The position numbers and the translations under genes were made by a program. A DNA stretch of 8,963 bases from Deltaproteobacteria bacterium (GTDB taxonomy: Bacteria; Desulfobacterota; Desulfofervidia; Desulfofervidales; DG-60), in assembly GCA_021163945.1 (NCBI GenBank), contig JAGGTC010000025.1:1-8963 (forward strand), given 5' to 3'. Numbering within the stretch: the stretch's first letter is position 1; every line of letters starts with the position of its first letter. The notes beneath the pieces are model-generated. The model was not told the DNA's origin. It made no database searches and worked only from the letters and a program-made list of their open reading frames with translations. Shown here piece after piece: positions 1 through 6,212 of this stretch.

Positions 1-492
1 AAGGATGACTATTATATGAAAATTGCCTTAGAGGAGGCATATAGGGCAGAGAGAGAGGAGGAGGTACCAGTAGGTGCCGTTATTGTAAAAGATGATAAGG
101 TCATTGCAAGGGCATATAACCAAGTAATAAAAATGAATGACCCAACAGCACATGCAGAGATCTTGGCCCTAAGGCAGGCAGCTTTGGCATTAAGGAATTA
201 TAGATTAATAGACACAACACTATATGTAACGATTGAACCTTGCCTGATGTGTGGTGGTGCCTTGGTCCAGGCACGCATAGGCAGGCTTGTCTTTGGGGCA
301 TTTGACCCTAAGATAGGTGCATTTGGCTCTCTATACAACTTGGCTGAGGATAAGAGGCTTAACCATAGGATAAGGGTCAAATCCGGGGTATTGGAAGAGG
401 AATGTTGCAGACTTATGAAGGATTTTTTCAGGAGGCGGAGAGGTACCGAAGTGGCCGTAACGGGGTCGACTCGAAATCGACTTGTCCTGTGA
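1..492 (+). CDS. tadA: tRNA-specific adenosine-34 deaminase TadA (5' end missing)
   Basis: TadA deaminates the wobble adenosine of tRNA-Arg(ACG) to inosine in the cytoplasm. The frame is open to the left edge: five codons (KDDYY) precede the ATG at 16, and family members usually have an Asp/Tyr-Met-Lys/Arg segment here. The true start is therefore just outside the window, and the ATG at 16 is internal. Numbering from that Met, the zinc and catalytic motif is H46-A-E48 and the second zinc motif is P75-C76-x2-C79. Together they form the cytidine/deoxycytidylate deaminase fold signature. The body ends in DFFRRRR, where family members normally stop. Here the frame continues for 16 more residues (GTEVAVTGSTRNRLVL), all encoded inside the downstream tRNA-Ser(CGA) gene, and stops at TGA 490-492. 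The assignment is firm. Whether the tail is made as a stable protein is uncertain. Confidence 0.95.
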   Translation, partial: KDDYYMKIALEEAYRAEREEEVPVGAVIVKDDKVIARAYNQVIKMNDPTAHAEILALRQAALALRNYRLIDTTLYVTIEPCLMCGGALVQARIGRLVFGAFDPKIGAFGSLYNLAEDKRLNHRIRVKSGVLEEECCRLMKDFFRRRRGTEVAVTGSTRNRLVL

Positions 493-532
493 TGAGCAGG
501 GCACGTGGGTTCGAATCCCACCCTCTCCGCCA
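437..532 (+). tRNA. tRNA-Ser, anticodon CGA
   Basis: This is a class II tRNA that reads UCG. The acceptor stem pairs 437-443 (GGAGAGG) with 522-528 (CCTCTCC). The discriminator is G529 and CCA is encoded at 530-532. The anticodon stem is 465-469/477-481, with a seven-base loop and CGA at 472-474. The long variable arm pairs 484-489 with 497-502 (one G-T pair) around loop 490-496. The T arm is 505-509/517-521 with loop TTCGAAT. The first 56 bases lie inside the tadA reading frame, and the tadA stop codon is in the variable-arm loop. The next tRNA begins after two bases. Confidence 0.97.
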
Positions 533-534
533 AG

Positions 535-625
535 GGAGAGATGCCCGAGCGGCCGAAGGGGCACGACTGGAAATCGTGTGTACCCCAAAAGGGTACCGTG
601 GGTTCGAATCCCACTCTCTCCGCCA
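535..625 (+). tRNA. tRNA-Ser, anticodon GGA
   Basis: This is a class II tRNA that reads UCC and UCU. The acceptor stem pairs 535-541 with 615-621. The discriminator is G622 and CCA is encoded at 623-625. The anticodon stem is 562-566/574-578, with GGA at 569-571. The long variable arm is a GTACCC/GGGTAC-type stem around 580-596. The T arm is 598-602/610-614, and its loop is identical to that of the upstream tRNA-Ser. Acceptor and T arms of the two tRNAs are nearly identical while the anticodon and variable arms differ, consistent with tandem serine isoacceptors charged by one SerRS. The two-base spacer implies a joint precursor. Confidence 0.97.
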
Positions 626-635
626 TGATAAAAAA

Positions 636-735
636 CCGATAGCCAGGCCTTACAACGGAGGCTTGCGAACCCCGCCAGGCCCGGAAGGGAGCAACGGTAA
701 GCAAATACTTCCGTGTGTAAGTGCTTGGCTATCGG
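636..735 (+). ncRNA. ffs: 4.5S signal recognition particle RNA (small bacterial type)
   Basis: This RNA binds Ffh to form the SRP, which targets membrane and secreted proteins co-translationally. The hallmark Ffh-binding domain is at 674-698: a GGAA tetraloop (683-686) closed by CCC/GGG, then the symmetric loop with CAGG on one side and AGCA on the other. The rod folds back on itself: 636-645 pairs with 726-735 (10 bp), 649-653 with 717-721, 655-659 with 710-714, and 661-666 with 697-702. About 100 nt and no Alu domain match the short bacterial form. It lies 10 nt after tRNA-Ser(GGA) and 15 nt before the dnaX start. I see no terminator, so it is probably released by processing from a longer transcript. 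Confidence 0.97.
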
Positions 736-750
736 CCAAGAGTTTATAAG

Positions 751-2241
751 ATGTCTTATCTGGTCCTGGCTAGAAAGTGGCGTCCTCAAAGTTTCTCTGA
801 GGTAGTTGGTCAAGAGCACATAAAAAGGAGTTTGCAAAATGCTATAAGATATAACCGTTTACCCCATGCCCTCCTATTTTCTGGGCCAAAGGGCGTAGGC
901 AAGACCACTATGGCCCGCATCCTTGCAAAGGCACTCAACTGTGAGAGGGGGCCCTCCATTGAACCCTGTAATAAGTGTATCTCATGTAAGGAGATTGACC
1001 TAGGAAACTCCATAGACGTCCAAGAGATAGACGGTGCATCGAACCGTAGGATAAGTGAAGTGAGGGAAATCCGAGAGAATGTAAAATATCGCCCCTCAAG
1101 GGGGAGGTATAAGGTCTACATCATTGATGAGGTCCATATGCTTACAGAAGAGGCATTTAATGCATTGTTAAAGACATTAGAGGAACCGCCTCCTCATGTG
1201 ATATTTGTTTTTGCTACTACAGAACCGCACAAGGTACCTCCCACCATTGTCTCAAGGTGCCAGCGTTTCCCCTTTCATCGTATCTCCAGCAGCATTATAT
1301 GCCATAGGATATCTGAGATTGCCTCTGCTGAAAAAATAGACATTGAAGAAGATGCCATTAGGCTCATTGCCCACAGCTCAGAGGGTAGTCTAAGGGATGC
1401 ATTGAGTCTGCTAGACCAATTGGTCTCATTTTCCACTCCCCCTATAAATGTAAAGGATGTTCAAGAGATACTAGGGCTATTTGACACCCACCTGGTATTA
1501 GAAACTATTGATGCCATTCTGAATGGAGATTTAAAAAAGGTATTGGAGACCATTCACAAAATTTATGAAGAGGGCAGTGATTTAAAACAATTTTATTTAA
1601 ACCTCATAACATACTTCCGCCATCTGCTCATAGCCAAGTTGACAGAAAGGGCATCATTGGTTGATCTACCTGATTATGAATGGGAGATTTTAAGGAATAT
1701 AGCAAAGAATCAAAGTATATCTCATTTAGAGCAACTCTTTGACTTGCTAATTTCAGAACAAGGTGCTATTAAGGCAACTACGCAGCCACGTTTTATATTG
1801 GAGGCACTCTTGATCAAAATGGCTGAGTTTAAAAAGGTTGTCCCTATTGAGGTTATTATAGAAAGACTCTCTTCCCTTAAAAAGGAGGCTGTAAGGAAAG
1901 GGGAGATCGTTGATGAGAAAGTAGCTGAGGAAGATAGAGAAGATATAAAAGAAAAGATCATCCCGGCTATTAGGAGGGAGAGCCCTGTCTTGGCTGCCAT
2001 CTTAGAGAATGCCAAAATCTTTTTGAAGGATGAAAAAATTTTTATTAAGGTCTTACAATTTCACAAAGAACTTATAATGCAAAAGAACTATTCAGATATC
2101 TTAAATAATTGTATTCAAAATTGCTTTGGTAAAGATTTTGTAGTTTTGACAAATGGCCCAGAAAGTTATAAAGAAGATGATCTAGTGCAGGAAGTATTGA
2201 AGATATTTGGTGGAAAGGTATCATACATAAAGGGGAGATAA
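751..2241 (+). CDS. dnaX: DNA polymerase III subunit gamma/tau (clamp-loader ATPase)
   Basis: DnaX is the AAA+ motor of the clamp loader; it opens the beta sliding clamp and, as tau, ties the polymerase to the helicase. I choose ATG 751 because it gives the conserved family N-terminus MSYLVLARKWRPQSF. A GTG in frame at 721 lies inside the 4.5S RNA and would add ten unrelated residues. Visible motifs are Walker A GPKGVGKTT (residues 45-53), zinc-module cysteines C64, C73, C76 and C79, Walker B with DEVH (126-129), the sensor-1 region around 155-160, and the SRC arginine finger (168-170). The protein has 496 residues, somewhat shorter than the E. coli tau form. The C-terminal third is poorly conserved, as usual. 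A weak AAGAG (738-742) precedes the start. An A AAA AAG heptamer lies in frame at codons 262-263. Confidence 0.97.
   Translation: MSYLVLARKWRPQSFSEVVGQEHIKRSLQNAIRYNRLPHALLFSGPKGVGKTTMARILAKALNCERGPSIEPCNKCISCKEIDLGNSIDVQEIDGASNRRISEVREIRENVKYRPSRGRYKVYIIDEVHMLTEEAFNALLKTLEEPPPHVIFVFATTEPHKVPPTIVSRCQRFPFHRISSSIICHRISEIASAEKIDIEEDAIRLIAHSSEGSLRDALSLLDQLVSFSTPPINVKDVQEILGLFDTHLVLETIDAILNGDLKKVLETIHKIYEEGSDLKQFYLNLITYFRHLLIAKLTERASLVDLPDYEWEILRNIAKNQSISHLEQLFDLLISEQGAIKATTQPRFILEALLIKMAEFKKVVPIEVIIERLSSLKKEAVRKGEIVDEKVAEEDREDIKEKIIPAIRRESPVLAAILENAKIFLKDEKIFIKVLQFHKELIMQKNYSDILNNCIQNCFGKDFVVLTNGPESYKEDDLVQEVLKIFGGKVSYIKGR
1533..1539 (+). other. candidate -1 frameshift heptamer (A AAA AAG) in dnaX
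   Basis: The seven bases are read as ttA AAA AAG in the dnaX frame, the same phase as the slippery site that makes gamma in E. coli dnaX. A GGAG element (1525-1528) lies four bases upstream. A -1 shift here would add nine codons and stop at TGA 1566-1568, giving a product of about 272 residues. That is much earlier in the protein than the E. coli site, and I see no strong downstream stem. It may be chance in an A-rich sequence. Confidence 0.3.
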
Positions 2242-2549
2242 TGGATATCAATCAACTTATAAAGCAAATGCGTAAAATTCAAGGTAGGGTTGCAAAACTA
2301 GAGGAGGAATTGGCTAATAAGACAGTAGAGTCCTCAGTGGGTGGGGGGATGGTAAAGGTTGTAGCAAATGGTAAAAGGGAGATTGTCTCCATCACAATCG
2401 ATAGAGAGGTAATAAATCCAGATGATGTAGAGATGCTTCAAGACCTAATAATTGCTGCAACAAATGATGCCTTAAAGAAGGCACAAGAGATGATAACTAT
2501 GGAAATAGGTAAGATTACTGGTGGGATAAAAATCCCAGGCCTAATGTAA
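2241..2549 (+). CDS. ybaB: YbaB/EbfC family nucleoid-associated protein
   Basis: This is a small dimeric DNA-binding protein of the nucleoid, conserved next to dnaX in many bacteria. It has 102 residues, typical of the family. An N-terminal amphipathic helix (about residues 1-30, rich in Lys and Glu) is followed by the central Gly-rich segment SVGGGMVKVVANGKREIVSI and the C-terminal helix with the DLIIAATNDALKKA pattern, ending in a GGIKIPGL-type tail. The ATG shares its A with the dnaX stop (TAATG), and a good ribosome binding site (AAGGGGAG, about 2230-2237) lies in the end of dnaX, so the two are translationally coupled. recR, the frequent third gene of this cluster, does not follow. Confidence 0.95.
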   Translation: MDINQLIKQMRKIQGRVAKLEEELANKTVESSVGGGMVKVVANGKREIVSITIDREVINPDDVEMLQDLIIAATNDALKKAQEMITMEIGKITGGIKIPGLM

Positions 2550-2554
2550 TAAAG

Positions 2555-2947
2555 ATGTACAGAATAAAAATAGATCATAATAAGTGTACAGGTTGTAGGC
2601 ATTGTGAAGTTGCTTGTTCTTTAAATCGCTTGGCCACTGCAGTAAATCCTAAGAGGGCAAGGATAAGGGTGATACAGGAAGGGGATAGATTTTTCCCCGT
2701 TATCTCTGGCCCATTTACAGACGCCTCATGTAATATCAAAGTAGACATAAAATTTGGCAATCATGTATATGATCAATGCGACTTATGCCGTGCAGTATGC
2801 CCTCATAAGTCTATGCTCTTTAAGGAGCCAGATGATGAGAAACCAATCCAATGTGATTTTTGTGGTATTGATGCCCCTGGGCCATCATGTGTAAGGTGGT
2901 GTACAAGTGGGGCCCTAACCTTAATAGAGGTACCTTCCTATTATTAG
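2555..2947 (+). CDS. Small polyferredoxin 1, three predicted [4Fe-4S] clusters (electron-transfer subunit for AOR/POR)
   Basis: This is a 130-residue soluble iron-sulfur protein with no signal peptide or membrane segment. It has twelve cysteines: C11-x2-C14-x2-C17-x3-C21, a lone C59, C75-x2-C78-x3-C82, C100-x2-C103, and C112-x3-C116. That is enough for three cubane clusters, arranged like the Fe-S subunits of molybdenum and tungsten enzymes (DMSO-reductase type, and small Fe-S partners of AOR-family enzymes such as AorA or BamC). All twelve cysteines have counterparts in the paralogue at 5823. It starts five bases after ybaB without a clear Shine-Dalgarno, and its stop codon lies in a hairpin that covers the porA ribosome binding site. 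The inferred role is to carry electrons from the aldehyde or 2-oxoacid oxidoreductase to ferredoxin or another acceptor. The direct partner is unknown. Confidence 0.85.
   Translation: MYRIKIDHNKCTGCRHCEVACSLNRLATAVNPKRARIRVIQEGDRFFPVISGPFTDASCNIKVDIKFGNHVYDQCDLCRAVCPHKSMLFKEPDDEKPIQCDFCGIDAPGPSCVRWCTSGALTLIEVPSYY
2578..2607 (+). repeat. 30-bp perfect direct repeat, copy 1 (in polyferredoxin 1)
   Basis: Bases 2578-2607 are identical to 5846-5875. Both copies start 23 bases into their genes and encode the first cluster motif ([10 protein letters not shown]). An additional 11-base identity covers both start codons. The rest of the two genes is clearly diverged at the DNA level. Confidence 0.95.
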
Positions 2948-2952
2948 GAGGG
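2933..2952 (+). promoter_or_regulatory. hairpin enclosing the porA Shine-Dalgarno and the upstream stop codon
   Basis: Bases 2933-2940 can pair with 2945-2952 (8 bp, one G-T pair) around a TTAT loop. The 3' arm contains both the stop codon of polyferredoxin 1 (2945-2947) and the AGGAGGG ribosome binding site (2946-2952) for porA at 2958. A ribosome finishing the upstream gene would melt the stem. The pairing is visible in the sequence; the regulatory role is inference. Confidence 0.5.
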
Positions 2953-2957
2953 AAAAG

Positions 2958-4136
2958 ATGGGCAAACGTATAGGTATAGAGGTCTCTATAGCCGTTGCTG
3001 AGGCAGTAAAACTGTGTGATGTGGATGTAATCTCTGCCTATCCTATCACACCTCAAACACACATTGTAGAGCGCCTCTCTGAGATTGTAGCCGATGGTGA
3101 GCTAGACGCAGAATTTATACCCGTAGAATCTGAGCATACAGCTATAAGTGTAGCAGCAGGTGCCTCGGCCACTGGTGCACGTGTCTACACAGCTACTAGC
3201 GCTCAAGGACTTGCCTTAATGCATGAAATCCTATTTATTGTCTCAAGCATGCGCCTGCCTGTAGTTATGACTGTTGCAAATAGGGCACTCTCTGCCCCTA
3301 TCAGTATATGGTGTGACCATAGTGATATAATGGCCGAGCGTGATATTGGATGGATTCAAACATTTGCCATAAATGGACAGGAGACATACGACCTCACATT
3401 TCATGCATTTCGTGTAGCAGAGGATCATAGGGTTTTATTGCCAGCGGTTGTAAACTTTGATGGTTTTACGCTGACCCATGTAATCGAGCCCATAGAGATG
3501 GCAGAAAAGGAGGCCGTAGATAGATACCTCCCACCATTTCAACCAAAATTGAGATTGGACCCTGATCACCCAATTACTATGGGGCCAGTAGGGGTCCCTG
3601 AGATCTATAGTGAGGCAAGGAGACAATTGGAGGTGAGCCTACTTTCATCCAAAAAGGTAATAGTAGAGGCATGGGAAGAATTTGGAAGAATCTTTGGAAG
3701 ATATTACCACCCTATTGAGACATATCGGACAGAGGATGCAAGTACTATATTGATCACTATGGGTTCTGCTACTGAAACGGCCATGCTGGCTGTAGATTCC
3801 TTAAGGGACAAGGGGCAAAAGGTGGGGCTTGTATATATTCGGCTTTGGAGACCATTCCCGCATGAAGAGTTCTTTGAGGCAGTTAAAGAGGCAAAGGTAA
3901 TCGCAGTACTTGATAGGGCCATCTCCTATGGCATGGGTGGTGGACCTGTATTCTCAGAGGTAAAGGCCTCTTTGTACAATTTAACACAAAGGCCTTATAT
4001 AAAGAATTTTGTAGCAGGACTAGGCGGGAGGGATATACCAATTGAAAACTTTATAGAAATGGTAGATAGGGCTGAATTCTCAGCAGCCAATGGACTCCCA
4101 CCTACTTATGAACACCTAGATGTAAGGGAAGAATAA
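2958..4136 (+). CDS. porA: Pyruvate/2-oxoacid:ferredoxin oxidoreductase, alpha subunit
   Basis: This is the alpha subunit of a thiamine-diphosphate enzyme that interconverts a 2-oxoacid plus CoA with acyl-CoA, CO2 and reduced ferredoxin. Its 392 residues match archaeal-type four-subunit PorA. The N-terminal pyrimidine-binding domain shows SAYPITPQT (26-34), ESEH (57-60; the glutamate expected to activate thiamine is in this segment), and ANRALSAPISIWCDHSD (107-123) followed by GWIQ. The C-terminal domain (about 255-370) has the transketolase-C-like fold with GSATETA and YIRLWRPFP. The ANRALSAP block favours a pyruvate- or branched-chain-type enzyme over the KorA type, but the substrate is not proven. 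The ribosome binding site AGGAGGG is strong but lies in a hairpin. The gene overlaps aor by one base (TAATG), and its partners porG, porD and porB lie beyond aor and a second polyferredoxin. Confidence 0.93.
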   Translation: MGKRIGIEVSIAVAEAVKLCDVDVISAYPITPQTHIVERLSEIVADGELDAEFIPVESEHTAISVAAGASATGARVYTATSAQGLALMHEILFIVSSMRLPVVMTVANRALSAPISIWCDHSDIMAERDIGWIQTFAINGQETYDLTFHAFRVAEDHRVLLPAVVNFDGFTLTHVIEPIEMAEKEAVDRYLPPFQPKLRLDPDHPITMGPVGVPEIYSEARRQLEVSLLSSKKVIVEAWEEFGRIFGRYYHPIETYRTEDASTILITMGSATETAMLAVDSLRDKGQKVGLVYIRLWRPFPHEEFFEAVKEAKVIAVLDRAISYGMGGGPVFSEVKASLYNLTQRPYIKNFVAGLGGRDIPIENFIEMVDRAEFSAANGLPPTYEHLDVREE

Positions 4137-5815
4137 TGTATGGATGGCAAGGAAAGGTATTAAGGGTAGATTTGAGTAAGGGTTTAATAAAAAGGGAAAA
4201 TATACCAGAGACCTATCAAAGTTATCTGGGAGGAAGGGGACTGGCTACTAAAATCTTTTCAGAAGAAGTAGATCCAAGTATAAATCCCCTCTCTGAAGAG
4301 AACAAGATTGTTCTTGCCACTGGCCCATTGACCGGGACAGGGGCAAGTTCTGGCTGCATCTGCTCAATTGTCACAAAGTCCCCACTTACCAATACAATTA
4401 CCTGCGGTCAGGCAAAGATGTACTTTGGTGCAGAAATTAAGGCAGCAGGATATGACCTCATTATTATTGAAGGAAAATCAAATTCCCCCGTTATGCTTTC
4501 TATTCAGGATGAGAATATAGAGCTCTTGCCTGCTGATTATCTATGGGGAGAGACAACATTAAATACAGAAAATGCCATCCGCTTGGCCATCTCCGACCCT
4601 TGGAAGGCCAGAGAAACAAGGATCCTCTCTATTGGGCCTGCTGGGGAAAGGGCAGAGCCTATATCTACTATTATAACAGATGGGCTACCTGTAAAGAATG
4701 GTGTAGGGATTGGTGCCATTTTTGGAATAAAGGGGCTAAAGGCCATTGCCATAAGGGGCACAAGGGATATTGACCTGGCCTATGGTAAGGGCTTTATAGA
4801 GGCAGTAAGCTCCTCTATTGATACCCTAAAAGAGAGTGAGACATCAAAGGAATTCTCTGATTTTGGGACATATCTGCTCTTAGAGCCCCTTGTCAAGATT
4901 GGGGCATTGGGTTATGAAAATTTTTCAAGGGCCACCCCTGAGACTGTATTTAGCCTGTCAGCCAAGGTTTTTAAAAAGGAGATCTGGAAGAGAAATCGTG
5001 GCTGTTTTTCTTGCCCCATTGCCTGCCTTAAGCAAACAAAACTTGGATTTTTCCCAGAGATAGATGAATTTATAAGTTTGGGCCCACTATGTGATATTAT
5101 AAACCCACAGGTAACACTTGATGCATATAGAATCTGTATAGAGTATGGTTTGGATGCGGTTGAGATAGGGGCCACAATGGCCTGTGCCATGCAACTTCAG
5201 GAGTATTTAACATTTGGTAAGACACAGGCCTTTTTGGAGACAATTAAGGCAAGTGGAAGAGGGGAGGAAATAGCTGGCATTCTAAATAAGGGTGCACTTT
5301 ATCTAGCAAGGCATTTTAAAAGCGAGGACATATTTCTAGGGGTAAAGGGCAGGAGCATACCCCCATTTGATCCGAGGATAATACAGGGCATAGGCCTACA
5401 ATATGCCACCTCTAATTTTGGGGCTACGCACCTAACAGGTTTTACCCTGATAGAGGAACTAAAAGACCCTAGCAGTATAAAGGGTAAGGCAAAATTGGTC
5501 AGAGATTATCAAGATAGAACAGCAATATTAGAATCCATGGGGATATGCCCCTATGCACAATTTTTTCTCCCATTGACTATATTTATTGAGATGTTGAATC
5601 AGGCTACAGGCCTTGATTTTAAGGAAGAAAAGATCCTAAAAATGGGTGAGGATATATACCATATAGAACGTTTGTTTAATACAAATGCAGGCATAAAAAA
5701 TGAAGATGGACTCCCCCCTAAAATGTTAAGGCAGCCTGTAAATGGAATGATTTCAAAGTTAGATAAGATGTTAAAAGAATATTATGAGTTGAGAGGGTTG
5801 GGTGGTGAGGAATAA
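4136..5815 (+). CDS. aor: Aldehyde:ferredoxin oxidoreductase (tungsten pterin AOR family)
   Basis: AOR family enzymes oxidise aldehydes to carboxylates (or reduce acids at low potential) at a tungsten bis-pterin site and pass electrons through one [4Fe-4S] cluster. The start MYGWQGKVLRVDLS is the family N-terminus. The pterin domain shows GGRGLATK (32-39), ATGPLTGTGA (61-70) and YFGAEIKAAGYD (96-107). Cluster ligands are C290-x2-C293-x3-C297 and C471 (in ESMGIC). A GLD pterin motif lies at 338-340. H432 in TSNFGATH matches the conserved active-site histidine region, and a glutamate at 308 or 311 is the likely partner. At 559 residues it is shorter than the usual 600-620. The usual Arg before Gly-x-x-His is Phe428, and the Asn-rich GG motif before the FG is altered (CGQAKMYFG). 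This suggests a divergent clade, not a textbook AOR. It is coupled to porA by TAATG and precedes a polyferredoxin that may be its redox partner. Confidence 0.93.
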   Translation: MYGWQGKVLRVDLSKGLIKRENIPETYQSYLGGRGLATKIFSEEVDPSINPLSEENKIVLATGPLTGTGASSGCICSIVTKSPLTNTITCGQAKMYFGAEIKAAGYDLIIIEGKSNSPVMLSIQDENIELLPADYLWGETTLNTENAIRLAISDPWKARETRILSIGPAGERAEPISTIITDGLPVKNGVGIGAIFGIKGLKAIAIRGTRDIDLAYGKGFIEAVSSSIDTLKESETSKEFSDFGTYLLLEPLVKIGALGYENFSRATPETVFSLSAKVFKKEIWKRNRGCFSCPIACLKQTKLGFFPEIDEFISLGPLCDIINPQVTLDAYRICIEYGLDAVEIGATMACAMQLQEYLTFGKTQAFLETIKASGRGEEIAGILNKGALYLARHFKSEDIFLGVKGRSIPPFDPRIIQGIGLQYATSNFGATHLTGFTLIEELKDPSSIKGKAKLVRDYQDRTAILESMGICPYAQFFLPLTIFIEMLNQATGLDFKEEKILKMGEDIYHIERLFNTNAGIKNEDGLPPKMLRQPVNGMISKLDKMLKEYYELRGLGGEE

Positions 5816-5822
5816 ATATTCT

Positions 5823-6212
5823 ATGTACAGAATTATGGTAGACGCTAATAAGTGTACAGGTTGTAGGCATTGTGAGACGGCCTGTTCCCTGACCCATTAT
5901 ATGGACAAGGTGAATTATCATCGTTCAAGGGTAAGGGTTGTTGGGGAGGGAGGCCAATTCTTCCCCCTTTTGGCTGGTCCCTATGTGCCAGATACCCAAG
6001 AGTGTGCATCAAAACTTGAGATAGTGATAGATGGGGTCGTCTATGATCAGTGTATGTTATGTCGTGCATCTTGTCCGAATAAATCTATCTTTAAAGAGCC
6101 AGATATTGGCATTCCTTTAAAGTGTGATTTTTGTGGTTATAGGGAGGAGGGACCAGCCTGTGTTTTGTGGTGTAAAAGTGGTGCATTAACACTGGTAAAA
6201 TTAGAGAGATGA
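5823..6212 (+). CDS. Small polyferredoxin 2, three predicted [4Fe-4S] clusters (paralogue of the 2555 gene)
   Basis: This is a 129-residue iron-sulfur protein, paralogous to polyferredoxin 1 along its whole length. Shared blocks include [19 protein letters not shown]-x-LCRA, FKEPD, CDFCG and SGALTL. Twelve cysteines sit in the same pattern: C11, C14, C17, C21, C61, C77, C80, C84, C101, C104, C113 and C117. I choose ATG 5823 because it aligns exactly with the start of the paralogue. Two GTG codons at 5802 and 5805 would add seven unmatched residues that overlap the end of aor. It begins seven bases after aor and overlaps porG by four bases (ATGA). Its position between aor and porG suggests an electron carrier serving either or both enzymes; which one is inference. 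Confidence 0.85.
5846..5875 (+). repeat. 30-bp perfect direct repeat, copy 2 (in polyferredoxin 2)
   Basis: Identical to 2578-2607 and in the same codon phase. The copies are 3268 bp apart (start to start) and bracket porA and aor. Recombination between them would remove porA and aor and leave one intact in-frame chimeric polyferredoxin gene. Confidence 0.95.

Noticed and set aside
721..750. GTG at 721 as the dnaX start
   Set aside because: It lies inside the 3' arm of 4.5S RNA and adds ten residues not seen in DnaX. The family N-terminus begins at ATG 751.
198..837. Long open frames on the - strand (198-704 and 331-837) and on the + strand (402-749) across the RNA genes
   Set aside because: They are translations of, or antisense to, tRNA-Ser and 4.5S RNA. 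Peptides of the GGIRTH type are well-known artefacts of tRNA-Ser loci.
1828..1885. Other A-rich stretches in dnaX (near 1831 and 1879) as frameshift sites
   Set aside because: They have T before the AAA AAG codons, so the -1 re-pairing required for slippage is not available.
2522..2537. Six-base-pair hairpin with AAAA loop at the end of ybaB as a terminator
   Set aside because: No T-run follows, the stem is short, and it arises from codons of the conserved GGIKIPGL tail.
5802..5822. GTG 5802 or 5805 as the start of polyferredoxin 2
   Set aside because: The extra residues have no match in the paralogue, which starts at the position equivalent to ATG 5823.
2570..5880. Transposon or integron origin for the porA-aor segment
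   Set aside because: No transposase, terminal inverted repeats or target-site duplication is visible. The only repeat is inside the paralogous coding sequences. No CRISPR array, phage or defence gene was seen anywhere in the window.
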